A DNA stretch of 64,000 nucleotides from Legionella jordanis (GTDB lineage Bacteria; Pseudomonadota; Gammaproteobacteria; Legionellales; Legionellaceae). Both the position numbers and the translations under genes were made by a program. The first letter of the stretch is position 1, and every line of letters starts with the position of its first letter. Of the stretch, positions 26,511-33,741 are shown one piece after another. The notes under the pieces are model-generated. The model was not told where the DNA came from, did no database searches, and saw only the letters and a program-made list of their open reading frames with translations. Where the stretch lies: the NCBI RefSeq assembly GCF_900637635.1, contig NZ_LR134383.1:2511501-2575500 (forward strand). The letters are read 5' to 3'.

Positions 26511-27833
26511 ATGCGAATCGCTTTAATGCTCTTTTTAACAACGCTCTCCTTTCAAGCCTCAACTCAGGTCCGAGAATTTAGATTAGATAATGGTTTAAAA
26601 ATTTTGGTGAAAGAAGATCATCGCGCTCCTGTTGCGGTTTCCATGATTTGGTATAACGTTGGCTCAGCCGATGAACCAGGCGGTTTAACCGGTGTTTCAC
26701 ATGCTTTAGAGCATGTGATGTTCAAAGGAACACAAAAATATCCTTTAGGCATTTTTTCGAAAACAATTGCTGAAGTTGGCGGTCAAGAAAACGCCTTTAC
26801 CAATTTTGACTACACCACTTATTTTGAAAAAATTTCAGCTTCACAATTACCCATCGCCTTCGAACTAGAAGCCGATCGCATGCAAAATCTCCTCTTGGAT
26901 AAAGAAGAATTTGCTAAAGAAATTCAAGTCATTCGGGAAGAACGACGCCTTCGAACCGATGACAATCCCCAGGCATTGACATTCGAACGCTATTTAGCCG
27001 CTGCTCATCTGACGAATCCCTATCATCATCCGGTTATTGGGTGGATGAGCGACCTGCAGCAAATGAGTGTTGATGATTTAAAAAATTGGTATCAAAATCA
27101 TTACGCTCCCAACAACGCCACTTTAGTCGTTGCTGGCGACGTGGATGCTGAGAAAATTCACCAACTGGCCATTCAGTATTTTGGTTCTATAAAAAAACAG
27201 GCAAACTATATCCGCCGAGAGCAATTAGAGCCTCCTTCTTTGGGGCAAAAAACCGTTGAAGTTTATGCTCCAGCGAAAATTCCCATGCTCATGTTTGGAT
27301 ACACAGTTCCTTCAGTTAAAAGCAGCAAAAATAGTTGGGAGCCCTATGCACTAGAAGTGATTACTGGCCTTCTGGATGCAGGGGATAGCGCTCGCTTTGC
27401 TAAAAATCTGATTCGTGGCAATCATGTTGCAAGCGGAGTAGATGTCTATTATAACCTGTATTCCCGCTACGAAACTCAAATTGTTTTCTTCGGCACCCCA
27501 TCACAATCCCACAACATCAATGATTTAAAAAATGCCATGTTGAAAGAAATCAATCGCTTAAAAACCGAATTGGTTAATCCAGAAGAATTGCAACGAATAA
27601 AAACCCAAATCATTGCTCAAAAAACCTTTGAAAAGGATTCTATATTTGGCCAAGCCATGGAATTAGGCATGTTAGAAACAATTGGACTTGGCTGGCAAAC
27701 GGCAGAGGCTTATACCGATCGGATTAACAGCATCACGCCTCAGCAAATCCAGGAAGTTGCGCAACGTTACTTTAAAGAAATGGCAGAAACAGATGCTCTG
27801 TTGATCCCTGCCAATCGAGAGGAAAAAGCATGA
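26511..27833 (+). CDS. Exported M16 family zinc peptidase (active subunit)
   Basis: 440 residues with a short signal peptide. The inverted zinc motif is intact: HALEH near residue 65, with the downstream Glu in the EVGGQENAFTNFDYT region and beyond. Such peptidases degrade short peptides in the periplasm. The following gene is a second M16 protein lacking HxxEH, and the two overlap by four bases (ATGA), so they probably form an active/inactive heterodimer as in other two-gene M16 systems. GGAG lies seven bases before the ATG. Confidence 0.93.
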   Translation: MRIALMLFLTTLSFQASTQVREFRLDNGLKILVKEDHRAPVAVSMIWYNVGSADEPGGLTGVSHALEHVMFKGTQKYPLGIFSKTIAEVGGQENAFTNFDYTTYFEKISASQLPIAFELEADRMQNLLLDKEEFAKEIQVIREERRLRTDDNPQALTFERYLAAAHLTNPYHHPVIGWMSDLQQMSVDDLKNWYQNHYAPNNATLVVAGDVDAEKIHQLAIQYFGSIKKQANYIRREQLEPPSLGQKTVEVYAPAKIPMLMFGYTVPSVKSSKNSWEPYALEVITGLLDAGDSARFAKNLIRGNHVASGVDVYYNLYSRYETQIVFFGTPSQSHNINDLKNAMLKEINRLKTELVNPEELQRIKTQIIAQKTFEKDSIFGQAMELGMLETIGLGWQTAEAYTDRINSITPQQIQEVAQRYFKEMAETDALLIPANREEKA

Positions 27834-29131
27834 AAACAATTTTAAGCCTTCTTACATCTCTAATCTTTTTTTCTCAAGTTGCGGATGCCAATTCCTTTAA
27901 AGTGCAACGTTGGCAAACAGCCAATGGCGCCAAAGTGGTATTTTATCAAGCCCTTGAAGTCCCAATGCTGGACATTAATATTGCGTTTGCAGCAGGTTCG
28001 GCCTATGACGGTCCGAAATTTGGCTTAAGCTCTCTTACGACGAATTTATTGAATCAAGGCAATGCAGGTGATGATGCGACTGTGATCGCTGAGAAATTAG
28101 CCAATATTGGCGCTCAATATCAGGGAGAAAGCAGCCGCGATATGGTTGTTCTAAGTTTAAAAACCTTAACGACTCAGGAAGCACTTAAACAAGCCGTTGG
28201 GGCATTTGGTTTAATCCTTAGCCAACCTGATTTCCCTGTTGAAGCCTTTCAAAGAGAAAAAAATCAACAATTACTGGCCATAGCCCAAACGCAAGAATCG
28301 CCAGACGACGTTGCCAATATAATTTTTTTTGAAAGATTGTATAAAGACCATCCCTATGGCCATCCTGTCATTGGACTCGAAGACACTGTAAAATCCCTTG
28401 AATTAACTGATGTCCGCCATTTTTACAAGCAATATTTTGTGGCTGCTAATGCCGTTATTGTTATGGTAGGCGCTATTGATGTCGAAAAAGCACATCAACT
28501 GGCTGAACAATTAACTCAGCCCCTGGCGCGAGGTCAAGCCGCTCCTGCAATTCCCAAAGCCCCTCAATTAAAGGCTGCCGATAAAATCACTGTGGATTTT
28601 CCCTCTTCCCAGACTATTTTACGCCTTGGGCAAGTAGGAATTGATCACCACTCTCCTGACTATTTTCCATTGACGGTGGGCAATTACATTTTGGGAGGAG
28701 GTGCACTGGTTTCAAGGTTAGCCAATGAAGTGCGTGAAAAAAGAGGACTAACCTATGGTGTTGTCAGCCAATTCATGCCGATGCCTGGGTATGGACCTTT
28801 TTTAATTAGCTTGTCGACTGTCAATCAACAAGCGCCTACTGCACTTAAAATTACTGAAGACACTTTAAAACAGTTCATTGCTGACGGTCCCAATGAAGCG
28901 GAGCTTATGGCGGCGAAAAAATATTTGACAGGCAGCTTCCCCTTGTCTTTATCAAGCAACAGCAGCATTGCATCCATGTTATTACGCATTGCCTTTTACA
29001 ACCTGCCCGATGATTATCTGACTACTTATGTGGAGCGCATCAATGCAGTTAGCACTGCAGAAATCAAAGCTGCTTTCCAAAAGCAAATTAATTCAACCAA
29101 GATGCTCCTGGTTTCGGTGGGTAAATTGTGA
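27830..29131 (+). CDS. Exported M16 family protein (zinc motif missing)
   Basis: 433 residues with a signal peptide (LLTSLIFFSQVADA). The fold matches M16 peptidases (AFAAGSAYDGPKFGLSSLTTNLL in the place of the zinc helix), but HxxEH is replaced by LSSLT/TNLL, so it cannot bind the metal. The substrate-binding REKRGLTYGV segment near residue 302 is kept, as in the non-catalytic subunit of heterodimeric M16 enzymes. It overlaps the genes on both sides by four bases and is in one operon with rsmD. Confidence 0.93.
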   Translation: MKTILSLLTSLIFFSQVADANSFKVQRWQTANGAKVVFYQALEVPMLDINIAFAAGSAYDGPKFGLSSLTTNLLNQGNAGDDATVIAEKLANIGAQYQGESSRDMVVLSLKTLTTQEALKQAVGAFGLILSQPDFPVEAFQREKNQQLLAIAQTQESPDDVANIIFFERLYKDHPYGHPVIGLEDTVKSLELTDVRHFYKQYFVAANAVIVMVGAIDVEKAHQLAEQLTQPLARGQAAPAIPKAPQLKAADKITVDFPSSQTILRLGQVGIDHHSPDYFPLTVGNYILGGGALVSRLANEVREKRGLTYGVVSQFMPMPGYGPFLISLSTVNQQAPTALKITEDTLKQFIADGPNEAELMAAKKYLTGSFPLSLSSNSSIASMLLRIAFYNLPDDYLTTYVERINAVSTAEIKAAFQKQINSTKMLLVSVGKL

Positions 29132-29673
29132 AACAAACTGTCCGAATCATAGGAGGCCAATTTCGCGGGAAAAAACTGTCTTTTCCTGCAATTGAAGGCC
29201 TGCGCCCTACTCCTGATCGAGTTAAGGAAACTCTATTTAACTGGTTAATGAATGATATTCGAGGTGCCCGTTGTTTGGATGCTTTCGCTGGCAGCGGTGC
29301 ACTTGGCTTTGAAGCATTTTCTCGAGGAGCCAGTCGGGTCGTGCTCGTCGAAGCCTCTAAAAAAGCCTATAGCAATTTGCAAACTATCGCTTCATCATTT
29401 AATTCTCCTGTCATTACTGTAATCAATGCTGATGCAGAATATTACCTTAAACATTGCAAGGAAGTGTTTGATATTATTTTTTTAGATCCGCCTTTTGCGA
29501 AGAATTATCAACTTCAATGTTTGGATATTTTAGCGCATTCAAATTTGCTGCCTCCTGGTGGCTTGGTTTATCTTGAATCACCTGATAAACTGCCAATTGA
29601 TCCAGTACATTGGCAAGAAGAAAAATTAAAACAAGCAGGACAAGTAACTTATGGCCTTTATAAGAAGAACTAA
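29128..29673 (+). CDS. rsmD: 16S rRNA m2G966 methyltransferase RsmD
   Basis: 181 residues, starting at GTG overlapping the previous stop. SAM-binding LDAFAGSGALGFEAFSRGA near residue 50 and the catalytic DIIFLDPPF near residue 116. The N terminus VRIIGGQFRGKKL and RPTPDRVKETLFNWL are family hallmarks. It methylates G966 of 16S rRNA in the assembled 30S subunit. It ends 88 bases before dotD. Confidence 0.96.
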   Translation: MKQTVRIIGGQFRGKKLSFPAIEGLRPTPDRVKETLFNWLMNDIRGARCLDAFAGSGALGFEAFSRGASRVVLVEASKKAYSNLQTIASSFNSPVITVINADAEYYLKHCKEVFDIIFLDPPFAKNYQLQCLDILAHSNLLPPGGLVYLESPDKLPIDPVHWQEEKLKQAGQVTYGLYKKN

Positions 29674-29761
29674 CATCCTATCCCGGCCTATCCTGTCCTT
29701 GACAAAGACAGAGGCTCCTGTTTCAATCTCAAGAGCTCAAAGGTTTACGAAAGTCCAAAAT

Positions 29762-30250
29762 ATGATCAATAAGTTGGTTGTACCGATTCTCGCTTCTGTG
29801 ATTCTTGTTGGTTGTCGTGGAGCAACGATTTTCATGAAACCACCCGTTAATAATCCCAGCGATGATGCCACCATTAAACTAGCTCAAGCAGCCTCATCGG
29901 TTAGTGATTCCATGCTGGAAATTAAACGAATCGAGAAAGTTATTATTCCACAGGACAAAGACAACACCCTTACCATTCCCAATGCTTATAATTTACAAGC
30001 TCGAGCATCGGTGGATTGGTCAGGCCCAATTGAGGAAGTCACTTTGCGAGTTGCAAAAGCCGCCCATTTTCGGTTGCGAGTTTTAGGTAAAGAACCTGCC
30101 GTCCCTATTTTAATCAGCCTTAATGACAAGGATGTGAGCTTAGCTGAAATCCTGCGTGACATCGATTATCAAGCAGGGAAAAAAGCAAGCCTTTACGTTT
30201 ATCCTAATAGTCAAGTTGTAGAATTACGCTATGCGAAAATATATTCCTAG
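29762..30250 (+). CDS. dotD: Dot/Icm type IVB secretion outer-membrane lipoprotein DotD
   Basis: 162 residues from the ATG at 29762, chosen because it begins a lipoprotein signal with the lipobox ILVGC; the frame is open further upstream but would bury the signal. After a linker the protein has a small secretin-N0-like domain (RVAKAAHFRLRVLG, then ISLNDKDVSLAEILRDIDYQAG). With DotC it places DotH in the outer membrane as part of the core complex. Its end overlaps dotC by 20 bases. The length is close to that of the L. pneumophila protein. Confidence 0.95.
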   Translation: MINKLVVPILASVILVGCRGATIFMKPPVNNPSDDATIKLAQAASSVSDSMLEIKRIEKVIIPQDKDNTLTIPNAYNLQARASVDWSGPIEEVTLRVAKAAHFRLRVLGKEPAVPILISLNDKDVSLAEILRDIDYQAGKKASLYVYPNSQVVELRYAKIYS

Positions 30251-31157
30251 TCTTTGCCTTTGCTTAATTATTTTATTAGTGGGCTGTCACAGAACCGTTA
30301 TTGTTCCTGATACAGGCTCCCTTGCCGGTTTACAGGCCATGGCGAACACCAGTGGATCCAAATCACGAAGCAAAGCCAACATGGGCAAAATTCGTGAAAT
30401 GGCGCTAAAAGAAACCGCCCTCAGTTTAGGGGCTCAAGCTGGTTTAGCGTGGAGAACCAAAATAATTGATGAGCATTTAAATCGTCAAGCGCGGAATTTA
30501 GATGCTATTTTTGATTTTAATTCACTCATTCTTGAACACAATATTCTGCCACCCGTGCTGCTTGAAGGGCGAAATACCTTTAATCTCGCCGATACCCAAA
30601 CCATTCGAATTTCTGATCGCACTTACAAGGTTGCAAAACAAGCTCGATTTATAACGACACCTCCAAACTGGCGGCAATACTTATGGCTCGACTATAAAAA
30701 GCCAGATCCTCCCAACGTGACTTTGCTGCCTAAAACCAAACAAGAAAGAGCGTTGTGGTGCTTTTACGTGGAAAAGGGATGGAAAAACGGCATCGAACAG
30801 GCCGGGGTTATTCTTGAAGAAAGCATAGCTCGAATTAAAGAAGATTTTGCCGGTATGATTTTGTATCGTAAATTGCTGGCCATGAATATGGTTTCTCCAC
30901 CGTTTGTTTCCCACACTGATTTGGGAGTTACCGGGGATTCATCCGAAATGCACATAGATGATCGTGTATTACGCATTACTGCTTTACCTGGACTTAATAT
31001 AAATAGTAAAGAGTGGGTCGCTGCCGTAGCTAAAGATGAAGAGGCTTTGGAACGTTTCAAAAACATGGAAAAATTGGCACAAAGCACTAAAATTAGTATA
31101 ACCAGTAAGGCATGGCAACCCGTCATTGCTCCCATTAACGACAAGCCACTCTCTTAA
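30231..31157 (+). CDS. dotC: Dot/Icm outer-membrane lipoprotein DotC
   Basis: 308 residues with a lipoprotein signal (LCLIILLVGC). It has the DotC pattern: MREMALKETALSLG-like segment near residue 55, the IFDFNSLILEHNILPPVLLEGRN region near 95, and FITTPPNWRQYLW near 143. It acts with DotD in the outer-membrane core of the type IVB machine. It lies 12 bases before dotB; the three genes form one transcriptional unit. Confidence 0.95.
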   Translation: MRKYIPSLCLCLIILLVGCHRTVIVPDTGSLAGLQAMANTSGSKSRSKANMGKIREMALKETALSLGAQAGLAWRTKIIDEHLNRQARNLDAIFDFNSLILEHNILPPVLLEGRNTFNLADTQTIRISDRTYKVAKQARFITTPPNWRQYLWLDYKKPDPPNVTLLPKTKQERALWCFYVEKGWKNGIEQAGVILEESIARIKEDFAGMILYRKLLAMNMVSPPFVSHTDLGVTGDSSEMHIDDRVLRITALPGLNINSKEWVAAVAKDEEALERFKNMEKLAQSTKISITSKAWQPVIAPINDKPLS

Positions 31158-31169
31158 GAATACTAAGCT

Positions 31170-32303
31170 ATGAGCAGTACAAATATTAATTTAATGCCCG
31201 ATGAGCCGACGCGTTTTACCCCGGTATTTATGGATAAAATGCTTGAGCATGCAGAGGGCCTTAAAGCTTCTGACATTACCATTCAGACCGGTGAACCTAT
31301 TTATGCCGAAGTCTATGGACGTTTGTACAAAATCACCAACCGCCGTCTTTCCAACACGGAGCTTGGCGATCTGATTAACTCCATTTATGGCCCTAATGCG
31401 ACAACCCAGCTGCTTTCCGGTAAAGACATCGACACCCATTACGAATTTCGACCAAATCGCGGTGTGCGATATCGTTATCGTGTGAATGCTACATCTTGTC
31501 TCGTTGAAGGCCATGATGCAATTCAAATTACTTTAAGAACCATACCGACCACGCCACCAAAACTTGAAACCATGGGGTTGCCTGACAATATTCTTGAGGC
31601 CATAGCGCCACAAGAAGGCATTGTCTTTATTACGGGAGCTACCGGTTCCGGAAAATCGACGCTCCTGGCATCCATTATCCGTGAATTAATCGAGAAAGAA
31701 GATTCTCATCGTAAAGTACTTACTTATGAGGCACCAATCGAATTCGTGTATGACGAAATCGAAACCATCTCAGCGGTGGTCAGCCAATCCGAAATTCCCC
31801 GTCATTTACCAGACTTTGCCGATGGGGTAAGAAATGCCCTTCGACGTAAGCCAAGGTTAATTATGGTGGGCGAGTGTCGTGATGCCGAAACGATTAGTGC
31901 AGCACTTGAAGCCGCTTTAACGGGTCATCCTGTTTACACCACACTTCACACCTCAGGAGTGGCCGAAACCATGCGCCGCCTGGTTACATCCTTCGCGGGG
32001 GAAGAGCGTATCGGAAGAACCATTGATATTCTTGAAACCATTCGCCTGTGTATTTGGCAAAAACTGGTTCCCACTGTTGACGGTAAACGTGTGGCTTTAC
32101 GTGAATACCTTGTTTTTGATGAGCAGGTTCGCGATGCCCTGTTGGAAGGTGATCCCAATGAAGTTACCTCCCTAACCCGAAAATTGGTCCGCGAACGGGG
32201 ACAGCTTATGACTGTGGATGCCAGAAGCAAATTTGAGCAGGGACTCATTTCTGAAAGAACCTACAAGCTCATCATTGCCGGCACGAAAGAATACCAGCGA
32301 TAA
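31170..32303 (+). CDS. dotB: Dot/Icm secretion ATPase DotB
   Basis: 377 residues, PilT/VirB11-type hexameric ATPase at the cytoplasmic face of the secretion channel. Walker A GATGSGKSTLLAS near residue 155, Asp box TYEAPIEFVYDE, Walker B LIMVGECRDAETISAAL and the His box TGHPVYTTLHTSGVAETMRR. The length equals that of L. pneumophila DotB. Last gene of the dotDCB unit; about 150 bases follow before a DUF2188 gene, with only a weak hairpin near 32320. Confidence 0.97.
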   Translation: MSSTNINLMPDEPTRFTPVFMDKMLEHAEGLKASDITIQTGEPIYAEVYGRLYKITNRRLSNTELGDLINSIYGPNATTQLLSGKDIDTHYEFRPNRGVRYRYRVNATSCLVEGHDAIQITLRTIPTTPPKLETMGLPDNILEAIAPQEGIVFITGATGSGKSTLLASIIRELIEKEDSHRKVLTYEAPIEFVYDEIETISAVVSQSEIPRHLPDFADGVRNALRRKPRLIMVGECRDAETISAALEAALTGHPVYTTLHTSGVAETMRRLVTSFAGEERIGRTIDILETIRLCIWQKLVPTVDGKRVALREYLVFDEQVRDALLEGDPNEVTSLTRKLVRERGQLMTVDARSKFEQGLISERTYKLIIAGTKEYQR

Positions 32304-32451
32304 AGTACCTGATGCCGATAGCTAACAGGGATTTGGCTGTTGGTTTCATGTCAATTGTCCCCCACTTCCTCGGTGCTGAAAGGAATTACCTATGAATGCC
32401 CCATCGAGCCTAGGCTAGAATAAATATAAGGGATGTTTTTGGGAGAAGCTC

Positions 32452-32682
32452 ATGAGCAGAAATGATTATCATGTTTTGCCAAATAGCCGTCTTGGGGGAT
32501 GGGATGTGCGCAGGGAACATGGATTAAAGGCAAGTCGACATTTTGAGACTCAGGATAAAGCCATCGCTGCCGCAAGAAAAATGAGCCGAAGAGCAGGTAC
32601 TGAGTTATTTATTCATGGCATGGATGGTGAGATTTTAAGGAAAGACAGTCACGGCCATGATCCTTTTCCACCTCGAGGTTAG
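32452..32682 (+). CDS. DUF2188 family protein
   Basis: 76 residues. Shows the DUF2188 pattern: YHVLPNSRLGGWDVRREH, then QDKAIAAARKMSRRAGTELFIHGMDGEI and a C-terminal RKDSHGHDPFPPRG. A short beta-alpha fold whose function is not known, widespread in bacteria. A GGGAG site precedes the ATG by about seven bases. It sits between dotB and an uncharacterised gene on the opposite strand and has no evident link to secretion. Confidence 0.88.
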   Translation: MSRNDYHVLPNSRLGGWDVRREHGLKASRHFETQDKAIAAARKMSRRAGTELFIHGMDGEILRKDSHGHDPFPPRG

Positions 32683-32729
32683 CAATTCAACTCTGGCAGA
32701 ACTGGCCTAATGTTACTGGCTGTCGGGCT

Positions 32730-33629
32730 TCATTTTTTTACTATTTTTACTGCCAAAGCATTTTCAGGAAACCCTGTTTGCTGTTTCATTTGGGACAGAG
32801 AGGTAAAAAAGTTAAAGGTCCATTTATTGTCTTGATAGCTAGAGCAAGCTTGGCCACTGGTTTTCCCTGCATCTCTTTCTAAAAAGAATTTTGTCGTAAC
32901 ACCTTCACTCCGGCCCTCAGCAATATTAACCAGGGCATGAATAGGGTTCGAAGCATCAGGCTTTAGCAGGCAAATACCCTCATTAAGCTGAATTGCATCA
33001 AAGTTGCAACTTAATATCTGGTAACGCCGGGCATTCCTTAAATTACCTATCGTGTGCTGTATGTCGGCTTGCTGAGTCCCCAATTCGACAGTCACTATCT
33101 GACTTTTTTTATCACAAGATAAATGGATGTCAGCAGCAGTTAACAGATCATCATTCTCGCAAATCACCTTCAATAATTTGTTTCTTTCAGTCTTCCAGTT
33201 AGATGGATTATTAATTTTAAGATTAATCTCATATACCACCTGCTTTTTAGACTCCGGCAAAAACTCGGATTGAAAGTCTTCAACTTCTGACTGCATGCTA
33301 ATTACATGTTCGGCAGAAGCCAAGCAGGAAACTGGAAGTTTAGGTGCATTCTTTAGGCGAGAAAGAATATAGGCGTGACCATTTTTTTTTGCATGCACCA
33401 TGGCGCGATTGGCGCGCACTTCGGAACCTGAAAAGCAATATACCGAATAACCTGATTCTCGAGTCGTACCATCTGGTGGCATATTTTTATGACTCTTCAT
33501 GTGGGAGTCGATTTTCTTCTTGAGCTTAAAATTTTTAATTTCGTGAATTTTTTGCTTTTTTTCCTGATAATAATGGGTCTCTTGAACGTCTCTCAGCAAT
33601 TCACACTTCTCTTTATACTTCTTGGGCAT
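32730..33629 (-). CDS. Hypothetical protein behind a PmrA-like box, candidate effector
   Basis: 299 residues from the ATG at 33629; a TTG seven codons upstream is the alternative. Not recognised. The first 50 residues are very rich in Lys and Glu and likely helical. The remainder is mixed, with SGYSVYCFSGSEVRANRAMVH near residue 60, and Cys residues scattered through it. No signal peptide or membrane helix. It lies inside the Dot/Icm gene cluster between dotB and dotA, has its own PmrA-like promoter, and is separated from dotA by a terminator. Effector status is inferred from context. Confidence 0.7.
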   Translation of the reverse strand: MPKKYKEKCELLRDVQETHYYQEKKQKIHEIKNFKLKKKIDSHMKSHKNMPPDGTTRESGYSVYCFSGSEVRANRAMVHAKKNGHAYILSRLKNAPKLPVSCLASAEHVISMQSEVEDFQSEFLPESKKQVVYEINLKINNPSNWKTERNKLLKVICENDDLLTAADIHLSCDKKSQIVTVELGTQQADIQHTIGNLRNARRYQILSCNFDAIQLNEGICLLKPDASNPIHALVNIAEGRSEGVTTKFFLERDAGKTSGQACSSYQDNKWTFNFFTSLSQMKQQTGFPENALAVKIVKK

Positions 33630-33660
33630 ATATTTAGACTCTATGAACAAATTATGAGCA

Positions 33661-33693
33661 AATATAACTTATAAAGCTTAAGAGAGTCTTAAA
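33661..33693 (-). promoter_or_regulatory. PmrA-like box and -10 element
   Basis: On the minus strand TTTAAG (33693) and CTTAAG (33682) begin 11 bases apart. 11 of 15 defined positions match the Legionella PmrA box. TATATT (33666-33661) follows after 10 bases as a -10, almost the same geometry as at 2553-2586. It serves the gene starting at 33629. Confidence 0.45.
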
Positions 33694-33721
33694 AAAAAAA
33701 GGAGCAATCATGCTCCTTTTT
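33691..33721 (-). terminator. Intrinsic terminator after dotA
   Basis: GGAGCA-ATCA-TGCTCC stem-loop (33701-33716) with A10 on the left and a T-run on the right. On the minus strand it ends the icmV-dotA transcript with ten T residues; these overlap the first hexamer of the PmrA-like box. Confidence 0.85.
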
Positions 33722-33741
33722 CCATTTAGGCGTAGCAAGCA

